From Bugula neritina (lineage: Eukaryota > Bryozoa > Gymnolaemata > Cheilostomatida > Bugulidae), in assembly GCA_964035545.1 (NCBI GenBank), contig OZ037766.1:972501-1036500 (forward strand): a stretch of 64,000 bases of DNA, read 5' to 3'. The notes beneath the pieces are model-generated. The model ran no database searches. It was not told the origin of the DNA and saw only the letters and a program-made list of their open reading frames with translations. Below, in pieces: positions 21,403 through 32,700 of this stretch. How positions within the stretch are numbered: the first letter of the stretch is position 1; the number at the start of each line of letters is the position of its first letter. The position numbers and the translations under genes are program-made.

Positions 21403-21752
21403 AGACTGTTCCCACCTTATCAGGGATTTTTGTAATGTTTCAGATTCCAGATTTAGCATGATGCGATGGGAAGCCAGCCTTGTAAGTGTTTTGATATTAT
21501 TTAAATCTCTTTACGTAGTTATTAACTTCTATTTTTTTGTTTATATACTTGGGATAGGGACAATAACTTACATATATATATTTTAATTCTATTTTTAATT
21601 CAACATTTCTTTTTCATCAATTGTAACACAAGGTATTTGGGGTTGTTTTATTCTTATAATTCTTTTAAACATTTTTTATGGACAATTTGTTGTTAGGATG
21701 TTAAGTTTTTACTGAATGGCACTGTTGTTATTGATATTTTTTATTAAAATAT

Positions 21753-21758
21753 AATAAA
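21753..21758 (+). terminator. Candidate polyadenylation signal of the VAT1-like gene
   Basis: AATAAA about 930 nt after the stop and 350 nt after the 28-bp satellite. It is the best candidate seen but is not unique in this AT-rich DNA. Confidence 0.35.
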
Positions 21759-23003
21759 AATAATTTTATTTCATCAAATTTGTTTGTTTTCTGACACACA
21801 ATCTCACCCAGTTTTGAGCACTACAGATTCAGCTGTTTTTGTTTTCACAGGAAATGAGGTTTTAGTGGCTAACGTAAGGTTAGTCATTCCCAGGTGATAA
21901 TATCACTAAACTTTTGGTTGTAGACTATATCCAATATACAGGTAATCTTACTCATAGTCTGCTCTTGTTTTCTATTATGTATGGCTTGTTTGCATTCCCC
22001 CCCCCCCCCCGTCCCCTGACTGTATACACTCCTGGTCTGTATCATCTAATGCCCCCTAGCAGCATACACTCCTGTAGCACAAGGTCATAGAATGAGATCT
22101 GAACATCCAGTCTCCATATGCTGTGTAGTGTGACACTGGTACATTGGTGCACTTACAGCATATTACTTTGTCTAAGGGACAGTAATACAATAATTGTATC
22201 ACAGTTGAGTGGTAGAATGTGCATGTGACTTACAAACCCCTTTACCATCTACTGTCATGTTATACACTCCTCTCTCTCTGTACTCCTCTCTCTCTATATG
22301 CTGTTTTATATATCTATCTATCTGCTAAAACTCTGTAAATAGTGAAAGTGGATTCACTGCTAATTATTATATAACAACTAATAACTGACAAGCTATAACC
22401 TCTCTGTCTGCCAAGATCTGGACTATCCAACATTTATAAAAGAGCAAAATTAACAGTTGACAAAATAATTGCCTAATTTTATTTGCTGAGAGGTGATGTT
22501 GGTGACAGCAGTTCTTTCTACTGAAATTTTCTTACTTTTAGTTTTATTTCAATTGGTGCAGCAACCTAAAATATGTTGGCTAAATTTGATATTTTTTATA
22601 TATTGAAAAGTGTATATTTAAGTTGAGTTGACTTGAGATATTGATTGGTTGACTTGGTATGACTTGAAAATGTTGACAAAATTGCTGCAAATCTTGGGAG
22701 TATGCAGGAGTCTAAGTACAACATTGGATAATTAAATTTTTATAACTAAGTAGATATTGAGATGATTCATGAAATAATAATTAATGAATGAGTTTGAAAT
22801 GATAATCCTGGTAATACAATAAACGTATTGTATTGTGTAAGAATATTTAACTACTATGAATGTTATCAACGCTTATTTTTCCATTGCCTATAGCTAAATA
22901 TTGGTTTTGAAAATTCAACAGCCAATGTTGAAATTTTTTTCAGTCATGCTATAGGTAACAAATACACTGGCAATTTCTGTAAGTTTTACGTTTTGTTTTA
23001 AGA

Positions 23004-23067
23004 AGATCTTACATAATTTGATGCATTTTTAGTAATTACTAAAAATGCATCAAACTATATAAGATCT
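23004..23067. other. 64-bp near-perfect palindrome
   Basis: AGATCTTACATAATTTGATG continuing to the centre is mirrored by its inverse ending at 23067, with about two mismatches and practically no loop. Weaker pairing continues outward to about 22993-23078. It may be a collapsed MITE, a hairpin RNA precursor or a recombination scar; no family is recognised. Confidence 0.6.
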
Positions 23068-23605
23068 CCTTTAAATTTCAGTTTAAATTTACATAAGTTG
23101 TTCAGTTCATATCTTGAATGGACCTAATTTTTATGAGAATGTTTTTGCATCTTGTCTGAGCCATGATTAAAATTACTGCAACTTTAGCCCAGATGTTGTT
23201 ACTACAAGAGATAGAAGCTTTATCATCTCATAAAAAATAATACAACCTTTCTAATTCAAAAGGCCATTTGCCTACGTCATACCCAAGGGCTATTAGCTCA
23301 GCCTGAATTATTATATTCTCTTCTAAGTGTATTCAAGCTATTGGTAGTGTCGAGTAATTTATTATATTCGATTGCATGTGCTATTGTAGTTGTATTTGCT
23401 GAGAATCTTTTGTGTGTAACCATATGAAGTGTTAGCCCAATAGAGCTAGGCGTGGCATTCAATACTGTGAACATCGCATGGCTTGTATAGTCATGCAGTG
23501 CAAGCTTCATTCATAACTCAAAGCTTTTACTCATTGCATTTCAATTCATGCGGTCTATGAACTGCTGCTGATTTTCTGTGCTTTCGGCAGCCAAGAGGCT
23601 AGAGG

Positions 23606-26600
23606 ATGCAGCAGGAATCTGCTAAGAAGAAACCGGCCATATTCCAAGCCACTAAGGACCCGTGGTACGGGCCTCTGGAGGTAAGACCCACACCTTCTGC
23701 ATATTATGTAACACGACTAGTTTAGCCAGCTTACAGTACAAGTCATCTCTGTCAATGCTTCCATCTGAGTTCTACATGAAGACTTACCATCAAATGATGC
23801 AATGCTGGGATAAGTGCTGACTAGGTATATGCTGTCATAATGTGCTCAATGAGCATGCTCAGTATAGCTTGTCTCAAGGGGCTGCCTTAGGCAGCACAAC
23901 AAATATATATACAGTCCTAGTACACTGTTGATCTCTACTTAACCTGCCAAGTGCTCTGCCTTCTACTCAGTGCTGCAGTTAGTTACTCTAATGACTCCAG
24001 TAAGCTAGAGTTGCATTAACTGACACTCAACATCCTGCTCAAAAGTTTTTAGTTTATGCTGTGAAATTTACTAAAGTCATATTATTTTTAGCTCAGCTTT
24101 TAACTGAAAATCAATTCTAGAACGTAATAAAGTTAATTTAATTTTTCTTTAAATGTTTCTAAAATCTGTAATTTTTTTAGCATCTTTAGAGCAATTTTTT
24201 TAAACAATTAGCTTTTCACTAACTACGGTATCTAGTAGAAATACTATTCAGCTGCTACAAGGGAGAAACTATCAATGTGCTGAGTTGCATGACACTATTG
24301 AACAGTTTTTTCGATTGGAATTTTTTACCATCATGCTGTAAAAGGTATTGCAGTAAAAGAGTGGTACAATCTCTGAGAAGGTTGTATCACATAGTTGGTA
24401 ACCGTATCAGACGTAAATAAGCTTTCTCTTTTGTCTCAGCACCTAAGTTGGAAGTTGCCAACATAATATTAATTTCTCTAACTTTAACTTGTGAACTTTT
24501 CAGATTAGTTACCAGATCAATACCCCATTTTGCTAACTAACATAGACTCACGTTATAACATTATAAACAATGTTGAGATGCCACTGAAACTTCCTCCAGG
24601 CATATACAGAGGTTACCAGTTGTATTCTAGACTTGAAAAATCTTATGTATATAAGTATTTGAGGTTAATATTTTTTGCTGCGAGAAATTAGAAAGTCAGT
24701 AATTATTTTGTCCAAGTTTTCCGACTAAAGAAGTTGAACTTATTAGAAAAGTGAAACACTATATATCTTTTAGTGCCGGTGTTTAGTATAGAATATAGAT
24801 GGTGTATACTGTATAGTATGTATACTGTATAGTATGTATACTGTATAGTATGTATACTGTATATAGTATGTATACTGTATAGTATGTTAAGTCACATTAA
24901 ACAGTTTCAAAATCATTCATTTTTTCCAATAAATTCAACTAAATAAATCAACAGTTTCATTGAATAAGAGTTGAGTAAGCAGTTAGTTTGGCCACGCCCT
25001 TCGTATCATCCACACTGGGAGACCTGATGACTCGCTAACTGTTTCTCCCAACTGTTTACACAAGGGGAGCACTGTTTCTCCCAACTGTTTACACAAGGGG
25101 TGCAATATTTACTCTGTAGGAGTCGAGTAGCACCTCATCCAGTAGGAATGAGAAATCTCGTCGCAGTCTCAAAGCGGGGCCCTACACTACGCCCCAGGAT
25201 GCTGTGTACAGAAGTAGCAAGTACCAGGCTAACTCTGGTGTCCCTGTCAGCTACCCCAGCTGGGGGAACAGAGCAGGGGTCTATGTTATGGAGCCAACCA
25301 CTTCTAAACTCAATCCCAGGTATACTTTCTTCCTGTTGAATGTGTAATTCTTGTACATCACAGTTATGTCTTCTTTATGGCTGGTTACCAAATCTTTATA
25401 CCTTACAGTCTAGAGAAACTATTTCGGTTGGAGACAGACTTCTACTGTGTTTGCTTATAAAGTCGAAATACTTCTCATGGAGGTTTAATAGTTACTGGAC
25501 AGAGCATTAAACACCTCAATATTGTATTACTCTGTTGCAATGTCAGTTGAATGTTAAATTTACTGACTTTATTTCTAATATTACTGACTTGAGGTATTTC
25601 AGTGTTATAAACCTAGACTATTTGTCCATATTTATTATGCCAGAAGCAGCACAGAGTTGGGGGTCACAATATTTGACTCACTATATTTCAGTAACACTTC
25701 ATATCACGCAGATATAGTTACATGACATTTTAAATGCTCATTTCTTCATTGATATAAAATACATATAGGTCCTATTAGCTTTTCTGTGAGCAATGTACAA
25801 TGTTTCCTAGGGCATTGAAGATAACTGAAAGCATCCACAACACTTTGTCATCAGTGTATGACGTCTCAACTTGCAGTGTTATATAATTTACTAAGAATAA
25901 CTTGGCTCATATGACTGAATAATCGAAGAATAAAGTGAAACAATTTGATGCAAGCTGGTATTATAGCTACAATCTCTAAACTGAATTGTCTAGGTGTCTA
26001 GGAGCAGCCAGTGAGTGCAGGCTATAGCGGGTAGACAATTGATCAATTGAAAATGTTTAATTTTCTTTCAAGAAACTAAATTACTCAAATTTTACCAGTT
26101 TCATACTTAGGTTGCTGGTATGTCAAAAGAGTCAGCTAAAAATTATTTTCCATTCATTTACATCTTTCTGGTTTATAAGTTTTTTGTCATGTCCCACTAC
26201 TTTTTAAAAGGCTTGAATTTTATTTTAGTTTGATTTGAAACAATTTCCAAAGAAATTAGATGGTCCTAAGTAAAACTATAATTATTATTACATAGATCGG
26301 CTGCTACGTTAAACCTGGAGTTGTTTGCTCTGTTTACCATTTAATATAAACAGTGGAAGTAATATACCTGTATTAATAACTGTTCAAAAGTTTTCTTTTC
26401 ACTTAAGCAGTTATTGATTGAAAAAATTTCAACCTTTCTTTTGATAGTCTTTGCAGAATAAACTTTCAAGTTTTAAATAAAGGATTCTTCATGTTATCAG
26501 GAAAATATTACAAAGCAAAATTTCCAACTTTACACTGGAGAATTTCCACCTGTCTGAAATATATGGTATTGTTTAGCAAATTTGTAGAGATAAAATGTCA

Positions 26601-26764
26601 CTACGTAAGAGTATAGCATCATGCTGTCTTTTAAAGGTGGTGGTACAGTAAAGCCACGGCAGCTTTTCAACGGAAAAGAGAGACGAATAAACGGGCAATT
26701 GCTGCCTTGGTTGGCGTAGCTTTATTATTGCTGCTTGGAGCTGTCATAGCCACAGCTATCCTAG
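23606..26764 (+). other. Giant gene exons 1-3: cytoplasmic tail and membrane anchor
   Basis: Residues 1-111 are polar, rich in Ser, Lys and Tyr ([21 protein letters not shown]), and end in basic [10 protein letters not shown] hydrophobic run follows ([20 protein letters not shown]). Positive charges before the helix favour N-inside, C-outside topology. The exon 3 acceptor was placed at 26636; a second AG 12 nt downstream keeps the frame and would drop RWWY. Introns 1 and 2 (1.4 and 1.3 kb) hold no recognised gene; intron 1 has a (GTATACTGTATAGTAT)n run at 24803-24884. Confidence 0.75.
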
Positions 26765-29700
26765 GTATGCAACTTTCTCCTGGTGTTATCCAAAAATATA
26801 CTGAATGTATTTTAATCTGTTATAAAAACCAGGCTCTAAATTTTTACTGTAAATAAATAGAATATTTTACGATTACTCTTTTTCTATTCCTTGTTTAATG
26901 CTAATGTTCTTTATACCAACACATGGGATATGTGTTTTACAGCTTACAGCTAAGATGTCAGAATGATTTGTTTGTGTTGAGCTGAATGTTTAACAATTTA
27001 TGGTTTCATGTACATGTTTAATTTAAATAATTTTATTTTTTAGTTTTACTACCAAAGACGAAGGATGTGTATGGTAAGAGTGTCGTAATTATACATACAT
27101 ATACATATATACATATACATTATACATATATATCTATAATATATATATTATAGGTTTAGCTGGGTATTATGATATGCTAAGTGTTCAGTATACTTTGACT
27201 TTTCCTATTTGTAAGTGATTATATTTAAACAAGGTCAGATTACTCTAGTGACCATTTGTTCTCAGCTGTTTACTCAGGATTTCTACAAACTGGTTTAGCC
27301 AAGCATTTCAAAACAACCCCCTCTTATGATTTGCATATTGTTTCTCCCTCAGCATCATGTGACCATAGTTTGAGGACCTCCTCCCTGTAGTGTCTGCGCT
27401 TAGAGACATGAACCAGAGCCCCCTGGTGTCAGATTGAATAGTTTCTACTTGCATAACTTTGCTATTGTAAATTGTAAATACAATGACAACAGGAAAGTCA
27501 CCTGTACTTTTCCCTGTCTCTAGTCACAGCTATTCTCTTCACATACACCTACACCTAAGATAGCAGGTTTAACATCTACATAGAGCAAGTGAGATAAAGT
27601 ACGTGGAGTTGCTTTCTTCTTGTAACTTCAACTAATAATATTCTTGACATTCTTTAATTGATCAAATGATGGTTTCACTTAAAAGCAGACATCTCTAAGA
27701 TAGCTTGTAGACCTCTGATCTGGTTTTGAGTCTAATACCACAATGCAACACAAACACACCAATAGCCTAGTTGCAGTTTTCATCTCAATAATGGAGGGTA
27801 GAGGCTGCTACTGTTCAGTATTTCATTTAAAATAAGCCAATCATCTTTCTGCTAGCCTGTCTTTTGGCACTAACTATGTTTTGTGTTATTACTATGAACT
27901 GAAACTGTAGCAACTAACTCCCTGCAGAATAATATATTGTCTATACAAATTTCTATATATCTACTTTTAAGTTTGTATTTCTAAATATTTCCCGTAATGT
28001 AGATGTGGCAGTGAATGGAACTTTAAAACTCATCAATGAGAATTACATTTCATCGTATGCAGACGCTTCGTCTGCCGAGTTCATTTCCTTCCAAAATAAA
28101 TTTTGTGCTGCTGTAAGTATTCTACTTTTAATTATTGTAACTTTCAGCTTCAGTTTGAGTAGTTATTGTAACTTTCAGCTTCAGTTTGAGTAGTTATTGT
28201 AACTTTCAGCTTCAACTTATAATTGGAAGCTGATAACTGTGAAAAGCTGTGGGTAGCTGTGAATAATATCTTGGGCTGGTCAGATTGTGCTTAGTTCCTA
28301 AAAGTAACTTTGTTTTTTAATTTCAATATAATTTTAGCTTCAATTTCATAGTTTCACAGGAAAGACTGGACATGTTGGGGTTTGAAGGCTGATGTGAAAA
28401 ATCAAGCCCCTAGCTGTGTGCTAGGTTTAGTCTTATTGTGCTTCTGCATTCTTTTTATTTTATGTGATTCCTTTTTTGGGTTTTCATGAACTAACCATGT
28501 TATTATATATGCACTATCTAGTGTCACCTTGTTCGATGTGAATGCATACTGTTTATGTTGATTAGATGGGAGCTGTGTATAAAGATGACCAGGAGTTATC
28601 TTCTCTCTACAAAGACTGTGAAGTCACTCAACTCAGGTGACTGGCAATGCTTAATTAACTTGGTCTTTGCTCTTTAGAATTATATTATTAAATGAATTAT
28701 GGTATTATGTTGGTCAATAATTATACATGTACTTACTAACAGAGCATGCTGTTCTACAGTACTTGGTCGTAGAGATGTCGTCATGAAAGCATTTGAGTTG
28801 ATTTCCATTGTAAAGCTGCCATATAGTTGAAACTTGTTTGAGACTATATCAGCTGAAACACTAGTATTATGCTCATTTTTATCAGAATCATATTGACTCA
28901 TACTGACTAACACTGATTTACATTGACTCATACTAATTCATACTGACTATCACTGATTTACATTGACTCATGTTGACTCATACAGGCTCATGTTGACTAA
29001 TATTGCATGACTATTATATCGGGCTGAAATTAGCACCACAGTAGTCAACTTATTATGATTTCCATCTTATGTGTGTTTTGATTTGCTTCTAGTGATGGCA
29101 GTGTGATTGTTGAATTTCTACTCGCCTTTGAGAGAACAGATGGTGATATAGCTGCAGTGGAAATACTAGCTCAAGCCACAGATGTGGTTGTGGCAGCCGT
29201 GGCTGATCAAAGTCTGGGCACCTACATAGTTGATCCTAACAGTCTCACTTTAAATGGTGAGTAGATCAAATGGTGCTCCCAAACTGCCTAAAGCTCACAA
29301 ACTACATAATGTCATTTGATTGTTATTATAGTTTGGCTATCACAATGAGAAGTGAATTTTATCGGTAAATGATATGATTGGTCTGTACTTTAGATTTTGG
29401 GTAAATTGTAAAATATTATGTTTTTTCAAGAAATTATAATTTTAGACTTTCAAGTTCTGAAAAAAAATTTAAATTGCAGGAGATGAAATAAAAGTTCCAG
29501 AAACAACTGAAAGTACACCAACTACTACCACTACTACCACTACTACACCAACTACTGCTACTACTACTACCACTACTACTACACCAACTACTACCACTAC
29601 ACCAATTACTACTACTACACCAACTACCACTACACCAACTACTACCACTACACCAACTACCATTACACCAACTACCACTACACCAACTACTACTACACCA

Positions 29701-32700
29701 ACTACTACCACTACACCAATTACTACTACTACACCAACTACCACTACACCAACTACTACCACTACACCAACTACCATTACACCAACTACCACTACACCAA
29801 CTACTACCACTACACCAACTACTACCACTACACCAACTACTACCACTACACCAACTACCACTACACCAACTACTACCATTACACCAACTACCACCATTAC
29901 ACCAACTACCACCATACCAACTACTACCACTACACCAGAACCTAATACAAGTACACCAACTAGTACTACAACAACTGTAGTTCCAACCACAACAAGTACC
30001 ACCACAGTGCCAACAACCACAGTAGCCACTGAAACTGTAGTTGGTAAGAGACGCGGCTCTGTTGTTCATATCTGTTTTCCAATTCTTAAACAAATAGTAA
30101 TTAGCAGAAGCTATCAATATTTAAGTTTTCAGGAGTTTGGTTTGAGAGATGCATGAAGTTCTGTGATCTTCTGTAGCTGCATACAACTCATCCGCAAGTC
30201 TCAACAAGAACTTCACATCTGATCTGATGAACAGTTCATCTCCAGAATTCCAGAGCGAGGCCGAGATATTCTGCGCTGGTGTGGCTGAATCCTACCAGCA
30301 GTCTAATCTCTCCGATTCCTACCAGGGCTGCAAAGTCACTGGGTTTGAGTATGTGTGTAGTGCAGAGCTCATTAGTGCTCGTACATCTCGTCAGCTCCGC
30401 TAATGTTTGTATAAATTCATGATTTCAAATTGATGTTGACTCAAATGTTGTTTGCTAAGTCAATTTTTTTGAGATTCTGAAGTCCCTCAATTTTGTTATG
30501 TTTGGTAGGCTCAATTTTCAATTGATTTTGCAAGCTTGTTTTCAAAATTAAATTAGCAGCAGCATCGTTTCTGACTTTGTTGAAAATGAATCATTAAAGG
30601 TGAAGGGAGCTTACTTTGCAGTATACAATTTTCCCATTGGAATTGATGATCTCTTTTAGATTATTTTATTTGACATGGTTTATGTAATGTTGCAGGTCCG
30701 GATCGATAATAGTAAACTTCATCATAGTCTTCACGTTTATTGTTGAACGACCTGTGACGGACTCACCTGGTACCACCGGCAGCCCTTCATCGACTGCAGA
30801 GGAGCTCCAAATTAATGTGTTGGCAATTCTTGTGATTCAACTTCCTACCAGAATTGATTCAGTATCTGGGAACAGTGTGTCAGTTTCTGGTAAGTTATAG
30901 TGTGTACTACTGTATAGTGTGTACTACTGCATAGTGTGTACTACTGTATAGTGTGTACTACTGTATAGTGTGTAGTGTATACAGTGTAGTGTGTACTGTG
31001 TAGTGTGTACTGTGTAGTGTATACTACTGTATAGTGTGTATGTATCTGTCAGTATCTATATAAGTGATAAGTGATTACGTATTCTGAATGTTTATGTAGG
31101 CGTATGTGTGTTTAATGCATAAATGTGTTATAAAGCAGTTGACTGTTAATTGAAGTTGGATTTGTCAAGAATAAATTTTTGCTTCAGCTATTCCTGAAGT
31201 AGAAGTAAACGTGGTGCTGCAAGTGATAGGATTTGAATTTCCCACCACACCTGAGGCTACGACCTCGACATCCACAGGCCAGCCTAATGTTACAAGTCCA
31301 GTCACTACAGAGCAGACCACAGGCCAGCCTAATGCTACGAGTCCAGTTACTACAGAGCAGACCACAGGCCAGCCTAATGCTACGAGTCCAGTCACTACAG
31401 AGCAGACCACAGGGCTGCCTAATAATACAAGTCCAGTCACTACAGAGCAGACCACAGGCCAGCCTAATGCTACTAGTTCAGTTACTACAGAGCAGACCAC
31501 AGGTCAGCCTAATGATACAAGTCCAGTCACAACAGAGCAGACCACAGGCCAGCCTAATGCTACAAGTGCAGTCACTACAGAGCAGACCACAGGCCAGCCT
31601 AATGCTACGAGTCCAGTTACTACAGAGCAGACCACAGGCCAGCCTAATGCTACGAGTCCAGTCACTACAGAGCAGACCACAGGGCTGCCTAATAATACAA
31701 GTTCAGTCACTACAGAGCAGACCACAGGTCAGCCTAATGCTACAAGTGCAGTCACTACAGAGCAGACCACAGGCCAGCCTAATGCTACGAGTCCAGCTAC
31801 AACAGAGCCGACCACAACCTTAATTCCCGATATTCCAGATGTTTTACCTCAAAATATTGGTCAGTAGAATAGAATAGACCCTTTTCAGAGGTCCCAAGGT
31901 CTTCCTTACAATTGAGAGTTGTGGTCTCCCAAAATGAAGTTTGTTGTGCAAAATAGGCTTGAACTCATTTTTGTGGTTTTGGTTGCTGAGCAATGCTGAA
32001 GTGCCACTTTAGCATTGCTCAGTAACCAAAACCACACAAATGCTTTCAAGATTATTTCTGTCAAAATTATCCATGAAGAAATATTTTTAATTTTTTTTGA
32101 ACTGATAATGTGTGTGCTTATACCGAAATATCAATCTCCTAAAATAAAGATTCTATAACATAATTAGAATTTTAATCAGCAGCCAAACTTTGAATTTTTA
32201 ATGAGTTTGTTCTTTATACACAGGTTTAACCTATTCCCTTTGGGAGACAACTCTAATTGTAAAGGGGATATGAGGAACTTCTGAAAAGGGTCTAGTGCAT
32301 GTAATTAACTCATCGCAAGCTGCACCATTTGCTACCATTTCTAAACTAATACCTAAAAATAGAGTTTAACTAAATCAGTTTATTAATTATTTACTATGTG
32401 CTATATATTTTTATTGTATTTTGTAATTTTAGTGGTATTGATGATGATTATCACAAGTGGTGCACCTACAGCTTCTGAACTGATTAGCCGAAATACAGCT
32501 CAGATGACTGAAGTCTCCCAGCATATTTGCTCCAACATATCTCCTTACTACAACTCCACAGCTGGCTATGTTGGTTGCAGGCTTGCATTTGCAAGGTTTG
32601 TTTAAATGGTTTTTGAAAATTTTGTTTCTATTTTCCATCCTTTGATTATATAAATTGGATAACATGAAAGTGACTAACATTGATTTTACCGTGCAAGTAA

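Larger units (their letters stand above)
21403..23605. other. Intergenic between the VAT1-like gene and the giant gene
   Basis: AT-rich, with no convincing exon on either strand. AATAAA at 21753-21758 could end the VAT1-like transcript. A C14 homopolymer lies at about 21997-22010 and CT/TATC short runs near 22260-22320. A 64-bp palindrome is listed separately. The right end should hold the promoter and 5' UTR of the giant gene. Confidence 0.5.

Noticed and set aside
20762-21461. Three overlapping plus-strand frames of about 200 residues (YTLQYLHYFLYSTVS repeats)
   Set aside because: All three frames read the same 28-bp satellite, which has no stop in any frame. No start context or family supports coding.
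29434-30117. Cys/Trp/Ser-rich and Val-rich minus-strand frames of 227 and 186 residues
   Set aside because: Antisense shadows of the Thr/Pro mucin exon 8, whose plus frame is spliced in phase at both ends.
31165-31823. Alternative plus frame ([11 protein letters not shown]) and minus frames over the 15-residue repeat
   Set aside because: Off-frame shadows; only the [13 protein letters not shown] frame joins exons 10 and 12.
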